Shown: one piece after another, positions 18,574-28,446 of the stretch
How the letters are laid out: each line of letters opens with the position of its first letter
Numbering within the stretch: the first letter of the stretch is position 1
Assembly: GCF_012641265.1 (NCBI RefSeq)
Contig: NZ_JABAHZ010000002.1
Span: 1,302,001-1,366,000, forward strand
Direction of reading: 5' to 3'
Origin: Chitinophaga eiseniae
GTDB taxonomy: Bacteria; Bacteroidota; Bacteroidia; Chitinophagales; Chitinophagaceae
DNA length: 64,000 nt
Position numbers and translations under genes: made by a program
The notes under the pieces: model-generated
What the model was told of the DNA's origin: nothing
Seen by the model: only the letters and a program-made list of their open reading frames with translations
Database searches by the model: none

Positions 18574-21500
18574 TTAGAACTTAACATTTACACCCAGGTT
18601 CACGATACGTTGTTGTGGATAAAACTGTCCACTGTTGCTGAAACCTTCCGGATCGTAGTCTTTTACTTTGGTAATGGTGAAAAGGTTAAAGGCATTGGCA
18701 TATACGCGAAGACCCGCAATCCTGGCGCGTGATAAAACAGATGACTGGATGGTATAACCCAGGGAAATGTTTTTTAAACGCAGGAAAGAGGCATTGTTCA
18801 GCCAGAAAGTATTGGGACGGAGACCCCCATTTACGGAAGAAGAAGCACGTTCATCTACACGTGGATAAGAACCGTTAGGGTTGGAAGGGCTCCAGCGATT
18901 ATCTGCCCAGCTGCTGTAGAAGTTACCGATGGTACCAGATTCAGGCAGCACATATTGACTTACATGTGTTTGTCCGGCGAACAATACCGACAGGTCAAAT
19001 CCTTTGTAATCGGCTGCCAGGTTGATACCATAAGTGATTTCAGGAATGTTGCCATACTTGGTTCTCACCATATCATCTGCTGTAATCTGTTTGTCGCCGT
19101 TATAATCCTGGTAAATCAGGTCGCCCAGCTTGGCATTCGGTAAATGAGGATATTTGGCCAGGTCGTCTGCTGTTCTGAAAATGCCGATAGCATTGTACAA
19201 CAGGGACGTATTCATTGGTCCGCCGGTTTCCCGCTGGTAGGGTAGCGTACCTACCGCTTCGTCTTTGAAGATGATCTTATTTTTGGCATAGGTTACGTTA
19301 CCGGAAACATTATAGTGGAAGCCGCTACCAGTAGTATTGTCATATCCCAGGGTAGCTTCAATACCCTGGCTGTTTACCTTACCGATATTTTCTGCCGGCA
19401 CCAGCGGATTGTTCTTATCAAATGGGTTCACAATACCGGAGGTCTGGGTCAGCGAGGTACGCGGTGTTAATATCTTGGTACGATGCTGCTGGAAATAGAT
19501 GAATTCCAGGGAGAAGTGATCGAGGAAAGTGGCATTCAGCCCCAGGTCCATCTTCTTCGCTACTTCCCAGGTAATATTAGGATTGGCCAGCTTCACCAGG
19601 TCTATACCACTTTGAATTTGTCCGTTGATCACGTATTGGTTATAGAAAGAGTAGTTGTCGAAATACTGGAACAAGCCCACATTATCGTTACCCAGCGTAC
19701 CATAGGAGCCGCGGAGTTTTAAGTTATTAATGAATTTCACCGGCTCAAACCAGGACTCTTTGGATACTACCCAACCAGCAGAAACAGACGGGAAGAAGCC
19801 ATACTGTTTGCCTTCGGGGAAGGTGGAAGATCCGTCTACACGGGCCTGTACTTCCAGAAGGTATTTTTCGAGGTAGTTATACGCAATTCTTCCGAAATAG
19901 CTTTTCCTGGTGAAGTTATAGCTGCTGCCGAAGTTACTTCTGTCGGTAGCGGCGGCGCCTCCCTGCGATAATTCCGGTGTGAGCGGGGTTGGAAAGTTGA
20001 TCCGGCCGGCGCTCAGGGTATCTACCGCATTTTTGCTTTGCTCATAACCAATAAAGGCATTGAAATCGTGCGCACCAAAACGGCGGGCATAATTCAGTTT
20101 AATGTTGGTGGTCAGCAACGACATATTCCGCTGTTGCTCTACCAGCGATGCTTTACCATTGGAACCTCCTACGATCTTCGGCACATAAGTGTTGGAAGCC
20201 GCATCGAAAGTATATTCTTTATAAGGAGTAGCGAAGGTCTTAGTAAAGTTCCAGGATTTGTCGGCCGACAGGAAACCATCCAGTGATAAGCCTTCCACCC
20301 CTGGAATGGCATAGGATCCTTTCAGTATACCATTAAACACCTGGGTAGGGTTGCGGGAAAGGCCACCCATATCTGTTACCTGCATCACCGGGTTATTGTT
20401 TTCAATACCGGTAGTAGGCAGGCCATTAGGATATCTGTCTAACACGGTGGGGTAAGCCCGGTAAATGCCGCGGAAGATATCTCCTGCAGAGGTAGTAGGA
20501 TATTGACGATCTTCCTGGCGACCAGATAAGTACAGGCTTACTTTCAGGCGTTTGGTAACATCGGCGTCGATGTTTGACCGGAAATTGTACTGGTTATATT
20601 TGGTGGCGCCGTTTTTATATAATCCGTTTTGACCGATCATACCCAGGGAAACATAATACCGTACGTTTTCTCCACCACCATTTACAGAAAGGCTGTGTTG
20701 GTTCTGGGTAGTGGTTTTCCGCAGGGTGGCCTTTTGCCAGTCGGTATTAGGATAATTTACCGGGTCGGAACCATCTTTGAATTTCTGTAATTGCTCGGCA
20801 GTGTAAAACTGGTTCATACCGCCGGCATTGTTATTATAATACTGGATTTCATTCATGATCTGGGCATAGGTATATGCATCAGCCATTTTAGGCAACCTGG
20901 TAGGAGAGGAAAATCCCTGGTTAAAGCTGTAATTGATAACAGGTTTTCCGGTTTTACCTCTTTTGGTGGTGATGAGCATTACGCCGTTGGCCGCGCGGCT
21001 ACCGTATACGGCGGCAGAAGCGTCTTTCAGTACGGAAATGCTTTCGATATCGTTAGGATCCAGTCGGTCGAGGCCCCCGATCTGGCCGGGAACGCCATCT
21101 ACTACGATCAGTACATCGTTGTTGCCGGTAGTGGCTAACCCACGGATGGTAACGGCAGAACCATCGTAGCCTGGCTCACCGGAGCGGTTGTTGGCAATAA
21201 CGCCGGAAAAACGGCCGGTCAGCGCATTGGATACGTTAGGCTGGGGACTTTGCACAATGTCGGCCCCCTTTACCACGGAAATAGAACCCGTTAACGTAGC
21301 TTTCTTTTGGGTGCCATACCCTACTACCACCACTTCGTTCACGGTTTTGCTCAGGGCAGTCAGCACAATCCGCAGGGGCGCCCCGCCTCTTACGGCTACC
21401 CGCTGCTCGGTATATGACATATGATTAAATAACAGGGTATCTCCAACGGCTGCATTGATGCTGAATTTTCCATCACCATCGGTCAATGCGCCACCTGTCT

Positions 21501-21693
21501 TGTTCTTTACACGGATGGTTACCCCCGGAACAGGGGCATTGTCGGCCGACACCGTACCGGTTACCACAGCCTGCTGTGCCTGTGCCCCTCCGGCAAACAA
21601 TAATAGCAATAGAAAAAATAAACGGGAAAGAACAGGTTGGCTCCGTAAAGGGACAAATAACTCATGGTCCGTTCCGGATTGAAGTCTTTTCAT
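18574..21693 (-). CDS. SusC/RagA family TonB-dependent receptor
   Basis: 1039 residues. Order of parts: signal peptide ending GGAQAQ (about residue 40), a carboxypeptidase-regulatory-like beta domain (VVTGTVSADNAPVPGVTIRV), the SusC signature VNEVVVVGYGTQKK (about 118), plug domain with VLIVVDGVPG and AAVYGSRAANGVMLITTKRG, and a 22-strand barrel ending IVNLGVNVKF with terminal Phe. No STN domain, so it is a transporter without a sigma-signalling arm, consistent with control by the HTCS gene upstream. Imports oligosaccharides with SusD using TonB energy. Confidence 0.95.
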   Translation of the reverse strand: MKRLQSGTDHELFVPLRSQPVLSRLFFLLLLLFAGGAQAQQAVVTGTVSADNAPVPGVTIRVKNKTGGALTDGDGKFSINAAVGDTLLFNHMSYTEQRVAVRGGAPLRIVLTALSKTVNEVVVVGYGTQKKATLTGSISVVKGADIVQSPQPNVSNALTGRFSGVIANNRSGEPGYDGSAVTIRGLATTGNNDVLIVVDGVPGQIGGLDRLDPNDIESISVLKDASAAVYGSRAANGVMLITTKRGKTGKPVINYSFNQGFSSPTRLPKMADAYTYAQIMNEIQYYNNNAGGMNQFYTAEQLQKFKDGSDPVNYPNTDWQKATLRKTTTQNQHSLSVNGGGENVRYYVSLGMIGQNGLYKNGATKYNQYNFRSNIDADVTKRLKVSLYLSGRQEDRQYPTTSAGDIFRGIYRAYPTVLDRYPNGLPTTGIENNNPVMQVTDMGGLSRNPTQVFNGILKGSYAIPGVEGLSLDGFLSADKSWNFTKTFATPYKEYTFDAASNTYVPKIVGGSNGKASLVEQQRNMSLLTTNIKLNYARRFGAHDFNAFIGYEQSKNAVDTLSAGRINFPTPLTPELSQGGAAATDRSNFGSSYNFTRKSYFGRIAYNYLEKYLLEVQARVDGSSTFPEGKQYGFFPSVSAGWVVSKESWFEPVKFINNLKLRGSYGTLGNDNVGLFQYFDNYSFYNQYVINGQIQSGIDLVKLANPNITWEVAKKMDLGLNATFLDHFSLEFIYFQQHRTKILTPRTSLTQTSGIVNPFDKNNPLVPAENIGKVNSQGIEATLGYDNTTGSGFHYNVSGNVTYAKNKIIFKDEAVGTLPYQRETGGPMNTSLLYNAIGIFRTADDLAKYPHLPNAKLGDLIYQDYNGDKQITADDMVRTKYGNIPEITYGINLAADYKGFDLSVLFAGQTHVSQYVLPESGTIGNFYSSWADNRWSPSNPNGSYPRVDERASSSVNGGLRPNTFWLNNASFLRLKNISLGYTIQSSVLSRARIAGLRVYANAFNLFTITKVKDYDPEGFSNSGQFYPQQRIVNLGVNVKF

Positions 21694-21770
21694 AACGCAA
21701 TATTTAAATGAATGATTTGGAATGCTGGCGAATCAATTTTGGTTGAATGGACTGATTTTCGCTCCCCCAG

Positions 21771-21877
21771 CCCTCTATGTTATCCGCAATGTACTATGAG
21801 GTACACAGATCATAGAGGGGGTAAATCATTTAAAAAAGGGGGTAAAATCGTAAATTATCGACAGGGGGTATTTAATC
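21771..21877. promoter_or_regulatory. Repeat cluster upstream of susC, candidate HTCS site
   Basis: A 9-base inverted repeat CCCTCTATG (21771-21779) / CATAGAGGG (21811-21819) and three copies of GGGGGTA followed by A/T-rich AATC (starting at 21817, 21838 and 21864, 21 and 26 bases apart). They fill the 226-base gap between the HTCS stop and the susC start. No exact TAnnTTTG box was found in the gap. Role as regulator binding sites is inference from position. Confidence 0.4.
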
Positions 21878-21919
21878 GCCCCCTATGCTCAAAGTGAATA
21901 CAGTAGCGGAAAAAGGGTG

Positions 21920-24900
21920 TTATACCTCTTCCTGGCTTTCTGTTACATTGAAATCCCTGTTAAAAGAGTGCCGGTATTTTTTTACGTAGTCGGAAGGATT
22001 CATTCCAAACAGTTTGACAAACTGTTCACGGAAGTATTTAATATCTCCGATACCTACCTGCATGGCTGCCTGGGTAATGGTGTAGTTTTCCTTGAGCAGG
22101 AAAACAGCCGCCTTCCGGAGCCGGATCGACCGGATGAAAGAATTGATCGTTTGGCCGGAAATGGATTTTACTTTCTTGTATAAGCTGGAATGGCTCATGC
22201 CGATTTCCAGGGTAAACTTTTTAATGGAAAAGGTTTCATCCTCCAGGTTGGCTTCTATGATCTCAATACAGCGTTTAAGGAAATCCTGGTATTCAGCCGG
22301 TACCTTGATATTGCTGTTTTTGAGGGTAATACGGTCAAAGAAGTATTGCTGCAACAGGTTCCTGTTCTTGATAATGTTATTCACCTTGGCCATCAGCAGG
22401 TCGTTGTCGAATGGCTTGGTAATATAGTCGTCGGCCCCGCCCTCCAGGCCTTTGAGGCGGGTGTCGGATGCAGAAGAACCAGTAAGGAGGATCACCGGGA
22501 TATGGCTGATGGTATCTGTTTGCTTGATCCTGGCACATAACTCTACCCCATCCATTCCTTCCATCTGGATATCGCTGATCACCAGGTCTGGCATATATTT
22601 CTGTACGGCCGAAAAGCCGGTGGTACCGTTATCCGCCTCATATACCACAAATTTATCTTTGAATAACTGCTGGAGGTACTGCCTGATCTCATCATGATCA
22701 TCGATCAGCAGGATCGATTTCTTTTCGGTAATAGTAGTGGTGGCAACTTCGGCATCCTGGGCAGCAACGGTAGTATCCGGTGCTGCCAGGGTGGCGCCGG
22801 AGCTGAGCTCCTCCAGGAAGGCCGATTTATGCCCGGCGCTTTCCAATAACAGGGTACCGGCAAAATGAGCGCTTCCTTTTTTCAGGGAAAGCCGGAAGGC
22901 TGTACCCTCATTTACCTTGCTCTCATAACTGATACTTCCATGGTGCTTTTCTATAAAGTGTTTTACCAGGTAAAGCCCAATCCCGAAACCGGTTTGTAAT
23001 GATTCCTTTCGATCCTGTGCCCGCTGGAATTTTTCAAAGATCCGGTTGCCCACACTGTCGTCTATACCACAGCCACTGTCTTTGATAACAATAGTCACCC
23101 CGTCTTCTTCTCCACTCACTTCAAAAATGATGGTGCCATTATCCGGGGTAAACTTAAATGCATTGGAAAGTAGGTTGAAAATGGAAATTTCCAGCTTTTC
23201 GCTGTCTCCATATACTTCTATGGCCGGTGGTTGCGCCTGGAAGATATATTGAATATTTTTAATTTTTGCCTGCTGTGAAAAGCAGAGATATACCTCATGG
23301 CAAAGGTTCACAATATCCAGTGGCGCCACTTTCAGCTGGTCGCCTTCCTGGTCGGCTTTGCGGAACAGCAGGAGTTGGTCTACCAGGCTAAGCAGGCGCC
23401 TGGCATTGCGGTATACGACTCCCAGGTCCCGGTCATTTTTATGTTGCAGTAGCTCCTTCAGCGGATTAATGATGAGGGTGAGCGGTGTCCGGAACTCATG
23501 GGAAATGTTGGTGAAAAACGATAGCTTCTTTTCGTTCAGCTCTTTTTCCTTTTCTTTTTCCAGGTATGCCAGCTTGATTTCATATTTCAACCGCTCTTCC
23601 CGCGCCTTATACTGGATGTACAGGTAAATAGCGGCAAGCGTGGTAGTAATATAAAGCAGGTAGGCCCACCAGGTACGGTACCAGGGGGGCAATACCACCA
23701 GGGAAATGGTACGGATTTCCGGGCTCCAGAATCCGTCGGCATTGCTGGCCTTTATCTCAAAAGTATATTGGCCTTCCTGGAGGTGGGTATAGTTGGCGGT
23801 CCGGGTGGAGCCTACATAATTCCAGTTGTTATCCCAGCCCTGTAGCCGGTATGCATAGCTGATTTTATCTGGTAAGCTATATTCCAGTGCCACGAAGTCG
23901 AAGGCGATTGTGGCCTTGTCGTAAGGAACGGTAATTTCCCGCACTTCGTCCGCCCGGGTCCTGCCGGATACGTAGTTGTCCAGCGCTGTTACCGGGGTAT
24001 TATTGATTTTGATATCGGTCAGCCACACCGGAGGAATGGCCGTTTCTGCGTACACGCTATCAGGGTAAAAAATATTGAACCCTTTAATACCGCCAAAGGC
24101 AAACTCTCCTGAGTGCAGTGCCAGTGCCGCATTGAAGCTGAATTGATTACTCTGTAATCCATCGGAGGCTGCAAAATTGCGAAACGTTTTCTTTACCGGG
24201 TCAAATTTTGAAAGCCCGTTGAAGGTGCTGATCCAGATATTACCGCTATTGTCTTCCAGCATCCGGAGTATGGAATTACTCGGCAGTCCCTCAGTCATCG
24301 TATACCGGGTGTAGGCCCCCGTTTGCCGGTTGAAGCGCAGGAGGCCCCCTCCATCGGTGCCCACCCAAAAATTACCGCGTTTATCATGGTGAATAGAGCG
24401 AACGGTATAGCCAATATCAAAACGCCGGTGTTGCCGGTGAGTGCTGTCTATCCGGATCAGGGACGAATAATTTCCTCCCCATAGCTGACCTTCCCGGTCC
24501 TCCGCCAGGCACTGCATGTTTACCAGGCTGCTGTCGAAAAGCACAAACTGGTTTTCCCGGGGACTAAAACGATACAAAGTGCCGTTGTTGGTGGTGCTGG
24601 CCCATAGCTGTTGCTGACGGTCTTCATATACCAGCCACACATTGTTTTCGGCAGTATGGGTATACGGATTAAAACATACGTAATGTTCAAATTTCCCGGT
24701 AGCAGTACGATACCGGTTTACCCCGCCAAACCAGGTAGATATCCACAAGTCGTGGCGAACATCATGAATGATGGAGGTAATAAAATTGCTGCTGATGCTT
24801 TGTGGCTGCTGTGCATCGTGACTATAGGAGGTAATGGCCCCTGTTTCCCGGTTCCAGTATTTCAATCCCCCTCCATCGGTGCCTATCCAGATATTTTTGG

Positions 24901-25990
24901 CATCTTCTTCACAAAAGGAAAAAATGAAGTTATCGATGGCCCTGGCATCGGGATTCCTGTTTAATACATTTAGTTCAAATGGGTTACGCCTCGATTCCAG
25001 GATATTGATGCCCCCCCGCAAGGTGCCTATCCATTTGCGCCCTTCGCGGTCTTCATAAATGGAATAAACGGAGTTGCTGCTCAGCTGTGCAGGGCTGCCG
25101 GGATGGGTAAACGGACGGGCCGGAACATCCGCGCCAGATATCAGGTAGATGCCATTTCCATCAGAAGCACACCAGGTCAGTCCCATTCTGTCGGTATACA
25201 ACACTACAATCTTACTGTTTTCCGGTAAGGCATTGCCCGAAAATTTTCCGGTAGCGGGAATATACCGGAATACACCGGTATCCGTACCCAGCAACAGGTT
25301 GCCGGATTGGTCTACATTAAGGCAATTAGCCCGGGGGATCTCCCTGGAAATAATATGTAGGGTCTGTTGACTGGCTTCATACCTGCACAGGCCAATATTC
25401 TGTACAAATACCCAGGCCGATTTACCGGTAAGTTTTATGCCGGTTACTTCATAGTTGGTAAGCGTAGTACCATCACTGGGCAAAGGTACCTGCCGGCCCT
25501 CGTGGAGGGTATTGTCAAATACAAGTAAGCCGTTTTTTTCGGTACCGATTAAGGTAAGCCCGTTTTCATCCGACTTAATGACGTGTATGTTTTCATTGGC
25601 TTTGCGTAGCGTGCGGCTATTTACCGGCCGGTACACAGGCATGGTAAATTTTTCGGTGGCAGGATTAAAAACGCTGACACCCCGCCTGCCGCCCACCCAA
25701 AGCTGGTGATGACTATCGTCGGCCAGGGTATAAATACCATTGTCGGCCAGGGAGGTACTATCTCCCACTTTGTTCCGGTAAATTTTAAACCTGTATCCAT
25801 CATACCTGTTCAGCCCATCATAAGTGCCAAACCACATAAACCCTTTGTGGTCCTGGTATACAGAGGTGACAGCATTGTTGGATAGCCCATCTTCTATCCC
25901 GAGATACCTGATTGGATAACCTATGGCAAACGTGGTACTGGCGATCACCATCAGCAATAAAATAAAGCAACATTTCCTCACATCACACAT
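21920..25990 (-). CDS. Hybrid two-component system sensor/regulator (HTCS)
   Basis: 1356 residues in one polypeptide. Signal sequence (1-23); two-bladed-propeller type periplasmic sensor made of Reg_prop repeats (IRYLGIEDGLSNNAVTSVYQDHKG and many WIGT/WVGT units to about 690); Y_Y_Y domain (about 690-765); membrane helix (about 767-787); HisKA with phospho-His in FFTNISHEFRTPL (about 830); HATPase with NLLSNAFKFTP and GFGIGLYLVKHF; receiver domain (about 1085-1200) with DLVISDIQMEGMDG; AraC-type HTH at the C-terminus. Such proteins sense periplasmic oligosaccharide and activate the adjacent susC operon. Confidence 0.96.
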   Translation of the reverse strand: MCDVRKCCFILLLMVIASTTFAIGYPIRYLGIEDGLSNNAVTSVYQDHKGFMWFGTYDGLNRYDGYRFKIYRNKVGDSTSLADNGIYTLADDSHHQLWVGGRRGVSVFNPATEKFTMPVYRPVNSRTLRKANENIHVIKSDENGLTLIGTEKNGLLVFDNTLHEGRQVPLPSDGTTLTNYEVTGIKLTGKSAWVFVQNIGLCRYEASQQTLHIISREIPRANCLNVDQSGNLLLGTDTGVFRYIPATGKFSGNALPENSKIVVLYTDRMGLTWCASDGNGIYLISGADVPARPFTHPGSPAQLSSNSVYSIYEDREGRKWIGTLRGGINILESRRNPFELNVLNRNPDARAIDNFIFSFCEEDAKNIWIGTDGGGLKYWNRETGAITSYSHDAQQPQSISSNFITSIIHDVRHDLWISTWFGGVNRYRTATGKFEHYVCFNPYTHTAENNVWLVYEDRQQQLWASTTNNGTLYRFSPRENQFVLFDSSLVNMQCLAEDREGQLWGGNYSSLIRIDSTHRQHRRFDIGYTVRSIHHDKRGNFWVGTDGGGLLRFNRQTGAYTRYTMTEGLPSNSILRMLEDNSGNIWISTFNGLSKFDPVKKTFRNFAASDGLQSNQFSFNAALALHSGEFAFGGIKGFNIFYPDSVYAETAIPPVWLTDIKINNTPVTALDNYVSGRTRADEVREITVPYDKATIAFDFVALEYSLPDKISYAYRLQGWDNNWNYVGSTRTANYTHLQEGQYTFEIKASNADGFWSPEIRTISLVVLPPWYRTWWAYLLYITTTLAAIYLYIQYKAREERLKYEIKLAYLEKEKEKELNEKKLSFFTNISHEFRTPLTLIINPLKELLQHKNDRDLGVVYRNARRLLSLVDQLLLFRKADQEGDQLKVAPLDIVNLCHEVYLCFSQQAKIKNIQYIFQAQPPAIEVYGDSEKLEISIFNLLSNAFKFTPDNGTIIFEVSGEEDGVTIVIKDSGCGIDDSVGNRIFEKFQRAQDRKESLQTGFGIGLYLVKHFIEKHHGSISYESKVNEGTAFRLSLKKGSAHFAGTLLLESAGHKSAFLEELSSGATLAAPDTTVAAQDAEVATTTITEKKSILLIDDHDEIRQYLQQLFKDKFVVYEADNGTTGFSAVQKYMPDLVISDIQMEGMDGVELCARIKQTDTISHIPVILLTGSSASDTRLKGLEGGADDYITKPFDNDLLMAKVNNIIKNRNLLQQYFFDRITLKNSNIKVPAEYQDFLKRCIEIIEANLEDETFSIKKFTLEIGMSHSSLYKKVKSISGQTINSFIRSIRLRKAAVFLLKENYTITQAAMQVGIGDIKYFREQFVKLFGMNPSDYVKKYRHSFNRDFNVTESQEEV

Positions 25991-26139
25991 AGGCTTATTT
26001 TAACGGCCATAAAGCTATTGAAAAAGACAGGGATTTTTTTGATTTTAACCACTAAATTTGAATGAAACCAACTACCCATGCCCATACAGCAAGCCGCACA
26101 ACGCGGCGGAACACCAGCTGCAACAAATCCCGGGATTTA

Positions 26140-26679
26140 CTAACTCAGTTCAGCGATAGTGGTGTTCATACGTTTTACCCGCGCGGCCCATACTTTCCAT
26201 AGCAGGACGCCCTGTATGGCAACAATGCCGGCAATAGCCGCCAATGCAGCGTAGCGGGCATTATCCCATTGAATGCCTGCACCCAGGAAGAAAGAAAATA
26301 TACCTGCCATCGCCAGTATTTTAGAAGAGATGGAGATCACTGCATACTGCTTTATCTGCAACGATTTCTTCCGCAGGTTATCTAATAAATTTTCCCCCAA
26401 TACGGGACGTTTGGATAGCGTATAGCCAACAACGTTATGTACCAGGAGTAATAGCACTGCCGCTACCAGCAACAGGTTCAGGAAAAGCGGCTTTTTGTGG
26501 CCGTCAAAGAAATCGTAATACGCCAGCAGGAAGGCGCTGTAGCCCACTATCTCTATGGTGAGTTGCTTACGGATACTCCTGAGCACCGGGAATGTTTTCT
26601 TTTCAGCCAGCGCCTGTATTTCCAGGATGTTTTTGTTGGGGGTGGGTGTATTATCCCAGTAAGATTTAATGTGATCCAT
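26140..26679 (-). CDS. Membrane protein paired with an ECF sigma factor
   Basis: 179 residues with a cytosolic N-terminal part (about 1-45) and four hydrophobic segments (about 45-60, 68-85, 115-135, 143-162). No recognised domain. It starts 4 bases after the stop of the ECF sigma gene, the position where an anti-sigma factor is usually found, so it may bind the sigma factor through its N-terminal region. No zinc-binding HxxxCxxC motif is present, so it is not a typical ZAS-type anti-sigma factor. Function inferred only from position. Confidence 0.6.
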   Translation of the reverse strand: MDHIKSYWDNTPTPNKNILEIQALAEKKTFPVLRSIRKQLTIEIVGYSAFLLAYYDFFDGHKKPLFLNLLLVAAVLLLLVHNVVGYTLSKRPVLGENLLDNLRKKSLQIKQYAVISISSKILAMAGIFSFFLGAGIQWDNARYAALAAIAGIVAIQGVLLWKVWAARVKRMNTTIAELS

Positions 26680-26683
26680 ATGT

Positions 26684-27157
26684 TTATAAGTTTAAGAGGC
26701 TTTTGATTTTGTTTTTAATCCGGTTAAGCTTTACGCCTACATAATTCTCTTCTATCCCAATAATACCGGCGATCTCCTGGTAGCTCATCTCTTCCAGGTA
26801 CAGGGCAATAATGGCCTTTTCTGCATCGCTGAGCTGTTTGAGCACCGCAAAAAACAATTCCTGTTGTTCGTTATCCCTATGATCGGCAGGTTGGGCTATT
26901 TCAGGAAAGGTATCGGTATAGGTAACGGGCAGACTTTTCTTACGGAAGCTGGCCAACGCCGTATTCAAGGCAATACGGTATATCCAGGTGCTGATTTTGG
27001 CGTTGCCTTTAAATGAGGGAAACGATTTCCACAACTGGTAAATCATCTCCTGGAAAAGATCTTCCCGGTCTTCGGGAGTATCCCGGTACAGGCGGCAGAG
27101 CTTATGCAGCATTCCCTGGTGTTGTGTAATGGTAGCAAGAAAGGCCTGTTTATCCAT
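26684..27157 (-). CDS. ECF-type RNA polymerase sigma factor
   Basis: 157 residues. Region 2 (about 10-80): LCRLYRDTPEDREDLFQEMIYQLW and FKGNAKISTWIYRIALNTAL; region 4 (about 105-155): LSDAEKAIIALYLEEMSYQEIAGIIGIEENYVGVKLNRIKNKI. Region 3 is absent, as in ECF sigma factors. It directs RNA polymerase to a stress or envelope regulon. The next gene, 4 bases downstream, encodes a membrane protein that may be its anti-sigma factor. Confidence 0.93.
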   Translation of the reverse strand: MDKQAFLATITQHQGMLHKLCRLYRDTPEDREDLFQEMIYQLWKSFPSFKGNAKISTWIYRIALNTALASFRKKSLPVTYTDTFPEIAQPADHRDNEQQELFFAVLKQLSDAEKAIIALYLEEMSYQEIAGIIGIEENYVGVKLNRIKNKIKSLLNL

Positions 27158-27207
27158 GAAACTGATTTTATGGAGTTAGTTGCAGTCCGGGTTAAAAACT
27201 TACAGTC

Positions 27208-27735
27208 TTACCAGATTACTTTATTCACCGTAGCCCAGTTGCGGGTGGTGCAGGGTACCCCCAGCTTTTTCTCCAGCCGGGCTACCACATCGAGGGGCTT
27301 GGTTTCCAGGTCTTTCCGGATCATGGTATATACTTCCGTGCCATGCATATGAAGCGTTTCGGCGGCCGATTGCAGTGAGGCGATGACTTCCGCCGCATGA
27401 GGACCCGCCGGCGCCGACAGGAAAGTAATGTACACCTGTAGCTTTTTATCGGGCACTACGCCGGGAAAAGGGGTATGAGCCACCACCGCCTCCAGCTCGG
27501 TTACCGACCGTATAATGACCGGCACTTCAAAACCGTAGGTACGAAGGAGCAATTGCTCCATTTTTTTGGATAAAGTAGTTGCCTTGCCGCTGGCTGTAAA
27601 CATGATATTACCGCTTTGAATATAGGTGCTTACATTTTTATAGCCGGCTGTGGTGAGCTGCTGGCGCAGATCTTCCATTTTAATGATACGCTTGCCTACA
27701 TTAACGGCCCTTAAAAATGCGACATACCTGGTCAT
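27208..27735 (-). CDS. DUF1697 family protein
   Basis: 175 residues from ATG 27735 (MTRYVAFLRAVNVG). The extended frame to 27777 would overlap the divergent gene at 27772 and adds a non-family leader. DUF1697 motifs: YVAFLRAVNVGKR, MEDLRQQLTTAGYKNVSTYIQSGNIMF and the C-terminal VPCTTRNWATVNKV. The family is widespread and has no assigned function. The gene is divergent from the SMI1/KNR4 gene with only 36 bases between starts. Confidence 0.9.
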   Translation of the reverse strand: MTRYVAFLRAVNVGKRIIKMEDLRQQLTTAGYKNVSTYIQSGNIMFTASGKATTLSKKMEQLLLRTYGFEVPVIIRSVTELEAVVAHTPFPGVVPDKKLQVYITFLSAPAGPHAAEVIASLQSAAETLHMHGTEVYTMIRKDLETKPLDVVARLEKKLGVPCTTRNWATVNKVIW

Positions 27736-27771
27736 ATGGTTTTCAACTTTACTTTGTAAGTTTGTTGCATC

Positions 27772-28446
27772 ATGCACTATCTACAAATCATTCGTAAGTT
27801 ATATAACTTACCGGAAGCCGACAACCACGGTTATCCTGAATCTGCGCTGGCAGCCCTGGAAGAACGTTTACAGATCCGTATCCCGGCTATCCTCCGGGAA
27901 TATTATCTCTCCCTGGGTGCTAACAGGCAAATCAATGATAGCTTTAACCGCCTGACTGCCTTCAACGAGATGGGCTTTTCGGAAGATGAACACCTGGTAT
28001 TTTATGAAGAAAATCAGGGCGTGGTGTTATGGGGATTGTCCAAAACGGAATTGGCGGCCGGTAACCCACCGGTATATGGCACCTACGACAGCGCGCGGAA
28101 GGACTGGTTTGTGGATTCAGATACTACAGAAAATTTCCTGTTATCGATGGCCTGGTGGAATGGCGCTTTAGGGGGACTTACCCACACCGCATTTACCGAC
28201 CTGGAAGAAGATCTTACCCCGAAGCATATAGCGGCAGTAACCGGCAACTGGCAGGAGCAAACAGGGATTTCCCACCAGCTGCTACGCTTCTTTACCAACG
28301 ACTATGAAGATATTGTTGTATTCACTACGGAACAGGATGGTACGGTAAATGGGATCTACGCAGGTACCAACAATGAACAGCGGTATCAGCATATACTGCA
28401 CACTCTTCACCTGGAATGGTGCTATCGTACCGACCGGGATGCGTAA
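27772..28446 (+). CDS. SMI1/KNR4 (SUKH-like) family protein
   Basis: 224 residues. N-terminal region LPEADNHGYPESALAALEERLQIRIPAIL followed by YLSLGAN and LVFYEENQGVVLWG fits the SMI1/KNR4 fold, with a conserved Trp-Gly segment near residue 85. SUKH proteins are often immunity proteins of contact-dependent toxins, but no toxin gene lies nearby, so a stand-alone regulatory or binding role is equally possible. Its 3' end overlaps the convergent DUF4184 gene by 25 bases. Confidence 0.72.
   Translation: MHYLQIIRKLYNLPEADNHGYPESALAALEERLQIRIPAILREYYLSLGANRQINDSFNRLTAFNEMGFSEDEHLVFYEENQGVVLWGLSKTELAAGNPPVYGTYDSARKDWFVDSDTTENFLLSMAWWNGALGGLTHTAFTDLEEDLTPKHIAAVTGNWQEQTGISHQLLRFFTNDYEDIVVFTTEQDGTVNGIYAGTNNEQRYQHILHTLHLEWCYRTDRDA

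Noticed and set aside
27772-28446. SMI1/KNR4 gene as part of a polymorphic-toxin immunity locus
   Set aside because: No toxin, Rhs, PAAR or further immunity genes are nearby.
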